Shown: positions 23,882-33,472 of the stretch, piece after piece | Layout: every line of letters begins with the position of its first letter | How positions within the stretch are numbered: the first letter of the stretch is position 1 | Source: Bacteroidales bacterium | GTDB lineage: Bacteria > Bacteroidota > Bacteroidia > Bacteroidales > UBA932 | Direction of reading: 5' to 3' | Length of the DNA: 58,525 nt | Assembly: GCA_024401895.1 (NCBI GenBank) | Contig: JAKSKE010000005.1 | Coordinates: 1-58,525 of the forward strand | Notes under the pieces: generated by a model | What the model saw: the letters and a program-made list of their open reading frames with translations, nothing else | The model's database searches: none | Told to the model about the DNA's origin: nothing | Position numbers and translations under genes: made by a program

Positions 23882-25621
23882 ATGACAGCGCTCGAGCTAC
23901 TCGCTCCCGCGCGCAATGCGGATATCGGCATCGCGGCAGTTCGCTGCGGTGCCGATGCCATTTATATTGCCGGTCCGGCATTCGGAGCCAGAAAAGATGC
24001 CGGAAACCCTGTCAGTGAGGTCGGAAGACTGTGTGACTATGCCCACAGGTTTGGGGTAAGAGTCTTTATGACCGTGAATATCACGCTCGGCGACGAAGAG
24101 CTCGAGGAGGTGCATTCCCTAATGCTGAAGGCCCGGAAAGCCGGGGTGGACGCCTTCATAATACGGGACGAAAGAATTGCTCTCTGGGACGACCTGGACG
24201 CACCGCTGCACGCCTCCACTCAATGCGCCATTCGTACCGTGGAAAGGGCCCGGCAGCTCGAAAAGCTGGGCTGTGACCGCCTGGTATTGGAACGGGAACT
24301 GCCCCTGGAAACCGTACGGCAGATATCCCGTGCAGTAAATTGCGAGATAGAGTTTTTCGTTCACGGAGCCCTTTGCGTAGGGTATAGCGGCGAATGCCGG
24401 CTGTCTGAATACCTCGACGGCCGCAGTGCCGACCGCGGGGAATGCGTGCAGGCTTGCAGAAGCCTGTACGACCTTATTGACAGCAGCGGCCGCACCCTTG
24501 TCTCCAACAAAGCTCTGCTCTCGCTCAAAGACTACAACCTTAAGGACCGGCTCGAGGAGCTTGCCGGGGCCGGAGTTATGTCTTTCAAAATAGAAGGGCG
24601 CCTGAAGAACGCCTCATACGTAAAGAACGTAACCAGAGAGTATTCCGACGCTCTTGACGCCCTGTGCCGGAAGTACCCCGACAAATATTGCAGGGCATCT
24701 TTCGGGCACTTGCACGGAGGTTTTACACCCGACAGTTCCAAGACATTCAACCGAGGTTACACTTCCTTATTTCTGGACGGGAAAAGAGGGAAATGGTCTT
24801 CTATGGATACACCCAAATCTATGGGGGAAGCCGTTGGAACCGTGCGCGGCATAAAGCCCGCAGAGAACAAATACATTGAAATTGAACTGCGTCCGTTCTC
24901 AAAGGACCTTAAGTTGAACAACGGCGACGGATTCGCTTTCACTTCCGGAGACGGAATTACCGGGTTCAGAGCCGACGTTGCAAGAGGAACCTCCATTCTG
25001 TGCAAGCCCGTGTCTGGCATAAAGCCCGGCATTACCCTTTTCAGGAACATAAACAACGCTTTCGAGAAAAGCCTGGAAAACAATATGTGCGAGCGGCTGG
25101 TGGACGTAGAAGTGGATGTGAAAATATCGGACTCCAAGGTATTCCTCACCGGAATCTGCGAAGACGGGCGCCGGGCAACGGTCTGTTCAGATACGGCCGC
25201 TCCGGTTGCCGACAATCAGGACAGAATGGCCGATATGCTGCGCACAGGCCTTGAAAAAAAGACCGACATTTACGTTTTTCACCTGCACGGCATAAGCTGC
25301 GAAGGCCAGCTTCCCCTGCTTACAGCCTCATCTATCAACGCACTTAGAAGATCTCTAGCCCTGGAGATAGATAAAATCCCCCTGCCTGTCTGGAAGAAAA
25401 ATGGATATGTGAATGAGATTATGACAGTTAAAGGTCAGACAGACAGAGAGAATATTCTTCTTAAGACAAAATACTGCATCAAATATGAACTGGGCTTATG
25501 TGAGAAGCACTTCGGAGCGGCTCCCACAGGCAAGCTCCACCTGCTCAACAATTCCCGCAGGCTCGACCTGCACTTCGACTGCGCCAACTGCGAAATGAGC
25601 GTCATTCCAGCGCAAAAGTGA
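23882..25621 (+). CDS. Peptidase U32 family protein (tRNA/rRNA hydroxylation type)
   Basis: 579-residue member of U32. The N-terminus MTALELLAPARNADIGIAAVRCGADAIYI, the motif ELPLETVRQI and FFVHGALCVGYSGECRLSEY with RGECVQACR are characteristic, the cysteines being probable iron-sulphur ligands. Despite the name, studied members (RlhA, TrhP, UbiU/V) take part in hydroxylation of 23S rRNA C2501, tRNA U34 or ubiquinone rather than proteolysis. The length and the C-terminal extension (about 320-579) fit the RlhA/YdcP group best. Its 3' end overlaps the opposite lipoprotein gene by 20 bases. Confidence 0.88.
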   Translation: MTALELLAPARNADIGIAAVRCGADAIYIAGPAFGARKDAGNPVSEVGRLCDYAHRFGVRVFMTVNITLGDEELEEVHSLMLKARKAGVDAFIIRDERIALWDDLDAPLHASTQCAIRTVERARQLEKLGCDRLVLERELPLETVRQISRAVNCEIEFFVHGALCVGYSGECRLSEYLDGRSADRGECVQACRSLYDLIDSSGRTLVSNKALLSLKDYNLKDRLEELAGAGVMSFKIEGRLKNASYVKNVTREYSDALDALCRKYPDKYCRASFGHLHGGFTPDSSKTFNRGYTSLFLDGKRGKWSSMDTPKSMGEAVGTVRGIKPAENKYIEIELRPFSKDLKLNNGDGFAFTSGDGITGFRADVARGTSILCKPVSGIKPGITLFRNINNAFEKSLENNMCERLVDVEVDVKISDSKVFLTGICEDGRRATVCSDTAAPVADNQDRMADMLRTGLEKKTDIYVFHLHGISCEGQLPLLTASSINALRRSLALEIDKIPLPVWKKNGYVNEIMTVKGQTDRENILLKTKYCIKYELGLCEKHFGAAPTGKLHLLNNSRRLDLHFDCANCEMSVIPAQK

Positions 25622-26744
25622 TTTTTACGTCTGAAAACCGGCCCTGTACGGGTTCTGAATCCTTAAAGAAAGACATTGCCAGAGTGCCCCTCCAAACTAT
25701 ATCGTCGTTTTCGTGATATGGCAGGTCCAGAACTATTCCCGTGCTCTTCGACTTTATTTTTACGGTTGCCTCGCATCTCCAGTTTGTCTGCTCCCCGCCG
25801 TCATCCTCGGTAATCATAAATACCATCTTTTCCAGGTTTTCGTCTATCCCGCTCACAAGCAGAGCATCCATAGGCAGAGTCTTGCCCAAATCCTTCCTCT
25901 TTACCGAAAGCATCATATCTGTAAGTTCGGGATAATAGTCCCTCAGTTCCGCCTGTGTGTAGGATGAACTCCGGTTTATGAGAGATCCCGCCTTGATTAT
26001 GAATTCCGACGCTCCCCCAAACCAGGAGTCGTAATTTCGGAGCATTGTAAAATCCTTTATTATAAGCTGTTTCGACGAACTGCCCGCCTTGGTTTCCCGT
26101 TTATTTTCCTTTAGCAGGAATTCCACCGGCTTGTAATTTCTGTCAACGTTGCTGTTGATTACCCAAACCGGTTGGGTCATTGCCACTTTTTCATCGACAA
26201 ATACCGAGTCCACCACCTTGGCTCCCGAAGAAGTGAAGGAAATGCGGTATCCGTAATTTGCCTCCGCTCCCATTCCGGGGTCGAACGTTACAATGGGGAA
26301 GGTCTCTCCGTCCCATTCCTCAGAATATGGCCAATAAATCTGAAAATCGGAATTGCCCAGGGCGTTCAGGTATTTTTCAACTTCACCATCCCCGGCCTTT
26401 GTGCTGTATTTTTTCATCAGATAGGTAGTGATGATGTCCCGGAGAGGCTCCCCAGCAAGGTTGGAGGCTTTGGTCTGCCCCAGCCCCGCTCCGGGAGTAT
26501 TCATAAGGTTTGTGAGGGTATATTCCTCGTCATATCCGTTTCCCGTGGACTGGCTTACCGCCGCGTGCACTTCCTCCAGTTGAGCCACCTCCAAAGGAAT
26601 GTCGGAAAACATTCTGGCGACCGACTGTTTTGTAATCTGCATTCCGTCAACCGCCTGCGGCACCGAGGGCACTATAGTTTTTGTACTGCAACAAACCCAC
26701 ACAAGGACAGTGGGAATCAAAAGAATTCTGTTGAAATTTTTCAT
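25602..26744 (-). CDS. Lipoprotein of unknown function
   Basis: 380 residues from MKNFNRILLIPTVLVWVCCSTK, a lipoprotein signal with the lipid Cys at 18 or 19. The rest is soluble, with a helical part (about 40-130) and a beta-rich half containing VTFDPGMGAEANYGYRISF, QPVWVINSNVDRNYKP and MVFMITEDDGGEQTNWRCE. The sequence resembles secreted Bacteroidales proteins labelled hypothetical, and I do not recognise a domain. It stands alone, transcribed toward the U32 gene. Confidence 0.8.
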   Translation of the reverse strand: MKNFNRILLIPTVLVWVCCSTKTIVPSVPQAVDGMQITKQSVARMFSDIPLEVAQLEEVHAAVSQSTGNGYDEEYTLTNLMNTPGAGLGQTKASNLAGEPLRDIITTYLMKKYSTKAGDGEVEKYLNALGNSDFQIYWPYSEEWDGETFPIVTFDPGMGAEANYGYRISFTSSGAKVVDSVFVDEKVAMTQPVWVINSNVDRNYKPVEFLLKENKRETKAGSSSKQLIIKDFTMLRNYDSWFGGASEFIIKAGSLINRSSSYTQAELRDYYPELTDMMLSVKRKDLGKTLPMDALLVSGIDENLEKMVFMITEDDGGEQTNWRCEATVKIKSKSTGIVLDLPYHENDDIVWRGTLAMSFFKDSEPVQGRFSDVKITFALE

Positions 26745-26817
26745 AGCCGTTAAGTTTTGGATTGCAAAGTACGCAACATATAAGCGTTTTACCTGCAATT
26801 AAAACGGCTAAGTGCAA

Positions 26818-27684
26818 TTATTCCGTATATGCTGTGCCAGGAGCCGGTTTTCTGATATGCAATATGCGCTGTTTCCCCGCAAAATCGCGCACAATTCCAA
26901 CTTCAATGAAGCCCCTGGACTCGAAAAGTTCCACCAACGGCAGTGCAAAATTTTCATTTATCTCCATAAAAGCCTCTCCCGAAGGGCGTAAAAGTTCAAT
27001 GCTTCTGTCGGCCAGGGCCCTGTAGAAAAGCAGCGGGTCGGAGTCGGGCACAAAGAGCGCCAGCCCAGGTTCGTATTCGAGCACGTTGGGCCTCATAGAA
27101 GCCTTCTCGCTTTCAAGTACGTACGGAGGATTGCTCAGAAGAAGGTCGAACTCCCCTTCCAGCGGCAGGGGCTCTCTTACATCGGCCTTTATAAAGCGGG
27201 GCGCAGGTCCTTCGAACTGGCCTTCCGCCGTTTCAAGGGCTTCGGAACTTATATCCACCGCTACGACCTCGGAATGCGGGCACTCAAGCTTCACCGTCCA
27301 GGCAATGCACCCCGACCCGGTACAAAGGTCCAGCACCCTCCCCCCTGCCGGCAAGGCCTCCAACCCAAGTCTCACCAGTTCTTCGGTCTCGGGCCTGGGA
27401 ATAAGCACGGCCGGCGAAACCTTGAACCGGCGGCCGTAAAAATGGGCACAGCCGGTAACATACTGCAAAGGCTCGGCCTTCAGAAGCCGGGCGGCACAGT
27501 CTTCCAAACCGGCAAGCCGGTCTGCGGGTATTGTCTGCTGCGGGTCGAGTATGTGAGCGAAGCGGCTCACGCCCAGAAAATCCTCGCAAAGGCGAAGGGT
27601 TATCTCCCTTGCCTCCCGCTCCGGATACAAGGTCTGAAGTTCAACCTCCAAATCGCGTACGAAACGGGAAAGCAACATTGCCAT
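26818..27684 (-). CDS. prmC: Release factor glutamine methyltransferase
   Basis: 288-residue SAM-dependent methyltransferase that modifies the GGQ glutamine of release factors RF1 and RF2. The N-terminal helical domain (about 1-75) binds the release factor, and YVTGCAHFYGRRFKVSPAVLIPRPETEELV precedes the SAM fold with VLDLCTGSGCIAW (motif I) and the substrate motif LLSNPPYVLES (NPPY). A -CxT replacement (CTGSGC for GTGSGC) is normal variation. Its start overlaps the ddl stop by one base. Confidence 0.94.
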   Translation of the reverse strand: MAMLLSRFVRDLEVELQTLYPEREAREITLRLCEDFLGVSRFAHILDPQQTIPADRLAGLEDCAARLLKAEPLQYVTGCAHFYGRRFKVSPAVLIPRPETEELVRLGLEALPAGGRVLDLCTGSGCIAWTVKLECPHSEVVAVDISSEALETAEGQFEGPAPRFIKADVREPLPLEGEFDLLLSNPPYVLESEKASMRPNVLEYEPGLALFVPDSDPLLFYRALADRSIELLRPSGEAFMEINENFALPLVELFESRGFIEVGIVRDFAGKQRILHIRKPAPGTAYTE

Positions 27685-28700
27685 TAAGAATTTTCAATGA
27701 TAGTGGAGAGGAAGTCGGAAATGTCGATTCCTGCAGTTTTTACCATCCGGGGCACCAGAGAAGCTCTGGTCATACCGGGAATAAGGTTGACTTCCAGGAA
27801 ATAGAGCCCGTCCGGGGCAAGAATATAGTCGACTCTTACCAAACCTTTGCAGCCAAGCATCTTATATATGCCCTTGGTAGCATTGGCCATAGTTGCGCTT
27901 TCTTCTTCGCTTATTGGTGCGGGGCAAATTTCCTTGCTCTTACCGTTGTACTTGGCATCGAAGTCGAAATATTCATTCTCGGTGGTTATCTCTATCTGAG
28001 GAAGGGTAACCACGTCGCGGCCGTCGAAAAATGCGGCGCAGGTAAGTTCACGACCGCTCACTCCCTGCTCGGCAATTACTGTATCTCCTTCAGAGAAAGC
28101 ATATTCCAAAGCAGCCGGAAGGTCCTCCGATTTCTTCACCTTGGTTACTCCAAAGCTTGAACCTCCATTGGTGGGCTTTACAAATACAGGATAAGACAGC
28201 GTGGAATTGACCTTTTCTACAAAAGCCTCAACACTGTCGCCTTTCCTCACAAATACGTCCGGGGCAAACTTGACGCAGTCCAGATTATTGATATAAGTCT
28301 TGCAGGAATATTTGTCAAAGGCAACCGCCGATACAAACGAGTCGCAGCTGCTGAACGGTATTCCCAGAATTTGAAGGAAGCCCTGGGTAAGACCGTTTTC
28401 TCCCGGAGTTCCGTGCTGCATTACATAGGCGTATTCGAAATTTATCTTTTCGCCGTCCAACATTACCGAAAAGTCGCTCTTGTCTATGTTGGGGCGAGCG
28501 CTTTCTTCAATTTCGACCCTTTGCGAATTTTTCTTCCTATATGCCGCCAGCTGCCACTTCCCGAACCTCGCAAACACCTCATATACTTCATATACGGTGT
28601 TGTCTATACTTTCTGCCGTGAACTGACCGCTTCGGCAGGATACCTCCCACTCCGAGGTGTCGCTTCCGTAAATAACTGCTATTCTGCTGTATTTTGCCAT
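27684..28700 (-). CDS. ddl: D-alanine--D-alanine ligase
   Basis: 338-residue ATP-grasp ligase supplying the D-Ala-D-Ala dipeptide for peptidoglycan. Visible are IAVIYGSDTSEWEVS (N-domain), VMQHGTPGENGLTQGFLQILGIPF, FVKPTNGGSSFGVTKVK (ATP-binding), EQGVSGRELTCAAF and the end FLEVNLIPGMTRASLVPRM with the metal-binding NxxPG. HGTPGENG matches the family HGxxGEDG with an acceptable D-to-N change at one position. It sits between a class A PBP (3-base gap) and prmC, so the two wall genes are co-expressed. Confidence 0.95.
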   Translation of the reverse strand: MAKYSRIAVIYGSDTSEWEVSCRSGQFTAESIDNTVYEVYEVFARFGKWQLAAYRKKNSQRVEIEESARPNIDKSDFSVMLDGEKINFEYAYVMQHGTPGENGLTQGFLQILGIPFSSCDSFVSAVAFDKYSCKTYINNLDCVKFAPDVFVRKGDSVEAFVEKVNSTLSYPVFVKPTNGGSSFGVTKVKKSEDLPAALEYAFSEGDTVIAEQGVSGRELTCAAFFDGRDVVTLPQIEITTENEYFDFDAKYNGKSKEICPAPISEEESATMANATKGIYKMLGCKGLVRVDYILAPDGLYFLEVNLIPGMTRASLVPRMVKTAGIDISDFLSTIIENS

Positions 28701-28703
28701 ATT

Positions 28704-31049
28704 TTAATTGAAATAATATTCTTCCGACACCTGTTGTTCCTCCCCTTCGGAGGTATATTCCGAATTGTCTCCCCCAAGGAAGAAACCGTCCTTACAGCTG
28801 ACGTCAATGTCGGACGGAATAACGAACTTGTCGTTGGCGCTGATTCCCACCGTTCCATCCATAAGGCATTTCTTGTAGAACAGTGCCCATATGGGAAGGG
28901 CCATTGACGCTCCCTGTCCCAAAGCCTCGGACTGGAAATGAATCTGCCGGTCCTCTCCTCCAACCCAAACGCCGGCCGTAATCGAGGGGGTATAACCAAT
29001 GAACCATCCGTCTGAATTGTCATTGGTAGTTCCCGTCTTTCCGGCAATGTCGCCGGGAAGGGAATAGCGGAAACGCAGGCGCTGGCCGGTTCCGGCATCT
29101 ACCACGCTTTGCATCATATCCACTATCTGACAGTTTTCCTTGATTCCAAGAACCTCCTTCTTGCGATTGGTGAACTCGGTGATGAGACTGCCGTGCGAAT
29201 CTTCGATTCTGGTAACGAACAGAGGCGAGGTGTAAACGCCCTTCGAAGGGAAGGTGTTATAGGCTGTGACCATTTCTTTCACAGAAACGTCGGAAGAACC
29301 CACGCACAGCGAATAGACTTCGTCTATGTGGGCCGTGATACCCATCCGCCTCATCATAGCGGCAACCGATTCGGGTCCGAACTGGCGCATAAGGAAGGCG
29401 CTCACATTATTGTTGGACGACGCCAGCGCCTGCTTCAGGGTAAGGATTCCGCCGTTTTTCTCGTTTCTGGGAGTCCAGGTCTCTCCGGTTACAAGTTCAA
29501 AGGTCTGAGGTACGTTGGCCACCTGGTCGCAGGGGCTCAAGCCCTCGGTAAGCGCTATGGAGTAGATGAACGGCTTCACGGTAGAACCTATCTGGCGCTT
29601 GCCCTGGGACACGTTGTCGTATTTGAAATACCGGTAGTTGGGACCGCCTACATAGGCCCTGACGTGCCCGGTTCCCGGTTCAATCACCATCATTGCAGCC
29701 CTCAATATGGACTTATAGTATTTGATGGAGTCGTTGGGAGTCATTGTTGTGTCTATGTAACCTTTTGAGTTCCAGGAGAATACTCGCATTTTTGCAGGTT
29801 TGTCGAAGCTCTTTGCAATGGCCTCTTCGCTGAGTCCGTCCTTCTTGAGCATACGGTAGCGGTCCGACCACTTGCGGGCATTGTTCAAAAGCATTTCCCT
29901 GGTTTTCTGGTCCACGTCGTTCGAGAACGGAGCGTTGCGCTTGCTTCTCAAATCGCGGCGGAACTGATTCTGAAGGTCTTTCCCAAGATGCTCGGCAACG
30001 GCCTCTTCGGCAAACTTCTGCATCTTGTAATTTATTGTAGTGTAAATCTTGAGCCCGTCCCTGTCGAGGTCATACCGGTCTCCGTTGGTCTTCTTGTGCT
30101 TGTTCAGCCATCCGTACAGTTCATCCTGCTCCCAGCGCAGCGAATCGGCAGAATAGTCTTCGGCATACAGATACTCTGAACGACGGGGTTTGTTTGCGTT
30201 CATATCGCGGCGGAGCATATCCCTGAAGTAGGGTGCAAGTCCCGAATTGTGGTCCAACACCCGGTAATTGAGGGTTATGGGCACCTGCCTTATGGAGTCG
30301 CGCTGCTCATTGGTTATGAACTTGGCCTTGGCCATCTGCCCTATAACGAAATTCCTTCTGGACAGCGACAGGTCGGGGTGCAGCACCGGATTGTATCTTG
30401 TGGGTTTATTGACCATTCCCACCAGCAGGGCGGCTTCTTCGATATTCAGGTCCTTGGGGTCCTTGGAGAAGAATGTTTCGGCCGCAGTCTGGATTCCGTA
30501 TGCTCCCGAACCGAAGAAAATGCTGTTGAGATACATTTGCATTATCTCTTCCTTGGTATAGTTGCGCTCCAGCTTTACAGCCGTTATCCATTCCTTCAGC
30601 TTTGTCCATACCATTACCAGTTTTTTACTGGTGTCGGGTCGGGGATACAGGGTCTTGGCCAGCTGCTGGGTTATGGTGGAACCGCCTCCCTGGCTGCTGT
30701 TGTGCATTGCGAGAGTCTTTACGACCACTCTCGCCAGGCCCTTGAGGTCTATTCCGGCGTGCTTGTAGAAACGCACGTCTTCGGTTGCTATGGCGGCGGC
30801 AATAACGTTCACAGAAATATCTTCATATTCGACGAACGTTCTGTTCTCTATATGGAACGTTGTGAGTACTTCTCCCCCCTGGGCTATGATTTGTGTAGCC
30901 TGTTTGCTGTCCGGATGCTCCAGTTCTTCGAAAGATGGAATCTCGGCAAACATCCACACGGCGACAAGCGCCAGGGACAGGCAGACGAATGGGGCAATCA
31001 CCATTACCCAGAAAATTCTGACTAGTTTAGCTTTGGTCCGTTCGTTCAT
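28704..31049 (-). CDS. mrcA: Penicillin-binding protein 1A, bifunctional
   Basis: 781-residue class A PBP that polymerises and cross-links peptidoglycan. It has an N-terminal membrane helix (about 10-35), then a GT51 glycosyltransferase domain with ATEDVRFYKHAGID (catalytic Glu90) and GGGSTITQQLAKTLYPR (121-137). The transpeptidase domain has the SxxK motif STVK (Ser489, Lys492), SxN at SNN (545-547) and KTGTTNDNSDGW further on. The C-terminal tail is acidic (YTSEGEEQQVSEEYYFN). Expression is shared with ddl and prmC. A likely -7 box lies at 31081-31088. Confidence 0.95.
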   Translation of the reverse strand: MNERTKAKLVRIFWVMVIAPFVCLSLALVAVWMFAEIPSFEELEHPDSKQATQIIAQGGEVLTTFHIENRTFVEYEDISVNVIAAAIATEDVRFYKHAGIDLKGLARVVVKTLAMHNSSQGGGSTITQQLAKTLYPRPDTSKKLVMVWTKLKEWITAVKLERNYTKEEIMQMYLNSIFFGSGAYGIQTAAETFFSKDPKDLNIEEAALLVGMVNKPTRYNPVLHPDLSLSRRNFVIGQMAKAKFITNEQRDSIRQVPITLNYRVLDHNSGLAPYFRDMLRRDMNANKPRRSEYLYAEDYSADSLRWEQDELYGWLNKHKKTNGDRYDLDRDGLKIYTTINYKMQKFAEEAVAEHLGKDLQNQFRRDLRSKRNAPFSNDVDQKTREMLLNNARKWSDRYRMLKKDGLSEEAIAKSFDKPAKMRVFSWNSKGYIDTTMTPNDSIKYYKSILRAAMMVIEPGTGHVRAYVGGPNYRYFKYDNVSQGKRQIGSTVKPFIYSIALTEGLSPCDQVANVPQTFELVTGETWTPRNEKNGGILTLKQALASSNNNVSAFLMRQFGPESVAAMMRRMGITAHIDEVYSLCVGSSDVSVKEMVTAYNTFPSKGVYTSPLFVTRIEDSHGSLITEFTNRKKEVLGIKENCQIVDMMQSVVDAGTGQRLRFRYSLPGDIAGKTGTTNDNSDGWFIGYTPSITAGVWVGGEDRQIHFQSEALGQGASMALPIWALFYKKCLMDGTVGISANDKFVIPSDIDVSCKDGFFLGGDNSEYTSEGEEQQVSEEYYFN

Positions 31050-31060
31050 TGCAAAAAATT

Positions 31061-31076
31061 TTCATTATATAATGAA
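31061..31076. promoter_or_regulatory. Perfect 16-base palindrome at the PBP1A transcription start
   Basis: TTCATTATATAATGAA equals its own reverse complement. It lies between the -7 box on the minus strand (31081-31088) and the PBP1A ATG (31049), at the predicted start of transcription. It could be an operator, or chance in AT-rich DNA. Confidence 0.4.
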
Positions 31077-31080
31077 GAGA

Positions 31081-31088
31081 CAAAATTA
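31081..31088 (-). promoter_or_regulatory. -7 box of the PBP1A-ddl-prmC operon
   Basis: Minus-strand TAATTTTG matches TAnnTTTG, about 32 bases before the PBP1A ATG. The -33 box is poor. Confidence 0.45.
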
Positions 31089-31159
31089 GTCAATAAATTT
31101 TGAAAAGTCCCGATTTTGTGGTTTTCTTTGCAGTTCGAATTATGAAAAAGTTGAAAGAT

Positions 31160-33472
31160 ATGGAGGGTAATTTAGTAATCGTGGAGTCTCCCGCAAAAGC
31201 GAAGACCATTCAGAAATTTTTAGGTGACGGCTTTACCGTCAAATCCAGTTTCGGGCATATCAGAGACCTGCAGGACAAGACTCTGAGCATTGATATTGAC
31301 AACGGTTTTGAACCCAAGTACGTAATTCCGTCCGACAAGAAGAAAGTTGTTTCCGACCTCAAGGCCGCCGCGCAGAAGGCCGGAACCGTATGGCTTGCAT
31401 CCGATGAAGACCGTGAAGGAGAAGCCATTTCCTGGCATTTGAGCCAGGCTCTGGGACTGGACCCGCTCAAGACTCACCGCATTGTATTTCACGAAATCAC
31501 CAAAGACGCCATTCAGTATGCCATAAAGAACCCCAGGACAATAGACCTTAACCTGGTCAACGCACAGCAGGCCCGAAGGGTTCTGGACCGTCTCGTGGGA
31601 TTCGAACTTTCTCCCCTTCTGTGGCGCAAGGTGCAGAGAGGCCTCTCCGCCGGCCGGGTACAGTCGGTTGCACTGCGTCTGGTAGTTGACAGAGAGAAGG
31701 AAATAATAGCTTTCAACAGCGTTCCGTACTACCGCGTAGAGGCCGTTTTCAACATTGGAGGAACACAAGTCAAGGGAACGCTCGACAAGAAGTTCGATTC
31801 CCTTGAAGAAGCCCGCTCATTCCTCGAAAAATGCACGGGAGCCTCATTCTGCATAGAGAACATCGAGAAAAAAGAGGGCGTGCGCTACCCTGCGGCACCG
31901 TTCACCACTTCTACCCTGCAACAGGAAGCATCCCGCAAGCTCCACTTCTCGGTAAGCCAGACAATGCGCATAGCGCAAGGGCTTTACGAAAGGGGTCTCA
32001 TAACCTATATGCGAACCGACTCCACCAACCTCAGCAAGTTGGCGCTGGGCACTGCAAAACAGCTCATCTGCGACAATTTCGGGCCCGAATATTCCCGTCC
32101 CAAGCAGTACCAGACAAAGTCCAAGGGAGCACAGGAAGCACACGAAGCCATTCGTCCCACATACATTGCAAACGAAGGTATCGAAGGTTCGGAAGCCGAG
32201 AAAAAACTCTATTCCCTCATTTGGAAGCGCACTGTAGCTTCGCAGATGAAAGAGGCTTCTGTCCTTTCCACCACCCTGCTCATAGGGAGCGCGGGAATCG
32301 ATGAAAAGTTCCACGTCCAGGCCAGCGAAATTCTGTTCGACGGTTTCCTGAAACTATACATCGAAGGCAGCGACGACGCCCAGGAAGAGGAAATTGCAGT
32401 TCTGCCTGCGGTTGAACCGGGACAGAGCGTAAAAGTCCTGCTCATCAACGCCGACTGCAAATACTCGCAACCGCCCTTCCGCTATTCCGAGGCCACCCTC
32501 ATAAAGAAGCTCGAGGAGTTGGGAATCGGCCGTCCTTCGACCTACGCCCCAACCATCAACACTCTTACGGCAGAGAGGGGCTACATTGTGAAAAGCGACA
32601 TTCCCGGCCGCAAGGTTCAGGTGGAAAACCTGTGCCTGAAGGGCGGAGTCATATCCAATGTGAAAAAGGTCGAGAACATTGGTGCCGAGAAGAGCAAACT
32701 TCTACCTCAGGACATTGGAATAATAGTGACCGACTACCTTGTAAGCAACTTCTCGGAAATTCTGGACTATGACTTTACTGCAAACGTAGAGAAGGAGTTC
32801 GATCTCATTGCCGACGGGAAGAAGGCTTGGAACTCACAGATTTCCGACTTCTACAGCCCATTCCACAGCAAGGTGGAGAGCGCTCTGAACGACCATCAGT
32901 TCAGCAACAAGGTGCAGAGGGTTCTGGGAACCGACCCTGCCACGGGCAAGACCGTCTATGCCAAATTCGGCCAGTACGGGGCCTACGTGCAGAAAGGCGA
33001 CGGCGACGACAAGCAGTTTGCAAACCTTGCCAAAAACCAAATCATTGAATCCATTACTCTGGAAGACGCATTGAAACTCTTCCAACTGCCCCGCACCGTG
33101 GGAGAATACGAGGGTCAGAGCATAATTGTAAACAAAGGCCGTTTTGGCCCGTATCTCAAATTCGAAGGCCGCAATGTCTCTCTTCCCAAGAAAGCCGATC
33201 CTATGACCGTTACTCTGGAAGAATGCATAGCCGTACTTACGTCTGAAAAGGCAAAGCCCACCTCTACCACGCTGATGGAGTTCCCGGCAAGTGACATAAG
33301 CGTTATGAACGGACCCTTCGGCCCCTATATCAAGCACGGAGGAAAGAACTACAAGATTCCGAAAGGGACCGACACACAAACACTTACAGAGCAAGGTTGC
33401 CTGCAGATCATCAACAGTTCGGAACCTTCTGGCGGACGCAGAAACTTCAGGAAATTCAAAACCTCAAAATAA
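31160..33472 (+). CDS. topA: DNA topoisomerase I (type IA)
   Basis: Relaxes negative supercoils through a 5'-phosphotyrosine intermediate. About 770 residues from MEGNLVIVESPAKAKTIQKF, the usual beginning; an ATG at 31142 is an alternative. The TOPRIM domain shows ASDEDREGEAISWHL, and the catalytic motif GLITYMRTDSTNLS holds Tyr283. The C-terminal region has topoisomerase C-terminal repeats (GQYGAYVQKGDGDD, GRFGPYLKFEGRNV, GPFGPYIKHGGKNY) in place of zinc fingers, as in other Bacteroidota. An Lrp/AsnC gene follows with no gap (TAAATG). Confidence 0.96.
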   Translation: MEGNLVIVESPAKAKTIQKFLGDGFTVKSSFGHIRDLQDKTLSIDIDNGFEPKYVIPSDKKKVVSDLKAAAQKAGTVWLASDEDREGEAISWHLSQALGLDPLKTHRIVFHEITKDAIQYAIKNPRTIDLNLVNAQQARRVLDRLVGFELSPLLWRKVQRGLSAGRVQSVALRLVVDREKEIIAFNSVPYYRVEAVFNIGGTQVKGTLDKKFDSLEEARSFLEKCTGASFCIENIEKKEGVRYPAAPFTTSTLQQEASRKLHFSVSQTMRIAQGLYERGLITYMRTDSTNLSKLALGTAKQLICDNFGPEYSRPKQYQTKSKGAQEAHEAIRPTYIANEGIEGSEAEKKLYSLIWKRTVASQMKEASVLSTTLLIGSAGIDEKFHVQASEILFDGFLKLYIEGSDDAQEEEIAVLPAVEPGQSVKVLLINADCKYSQPPFRYSEATLIKKLEELGIGRPSTYAPTINTLTAERGYIVKSDIPGRKVQVENLCLKGGVISNVKKVENIGAEKSKLLPQDIGIIVTDYLVSNFSEILDYDFTANVEKEFDLIADGKKAWNSQISDFYSPFHSKVESALNDHQFSNKVQRVLGTDPATGKTVYAKFGQYGAYVQKGDGDDKQFANLAKNQIIESITLEDALKLFQLPRTVGEYEGQSIIVNKGRFGPYLKFEGRNVSLPKKADPMTVTLEECIAVLTSEKAKPTSTTLMEFPASDISVMNGPFGPYIKHGGKNYKIPKGTDTQTLTEQGCLQIINSSEPSGGRRNFRKFKTSK

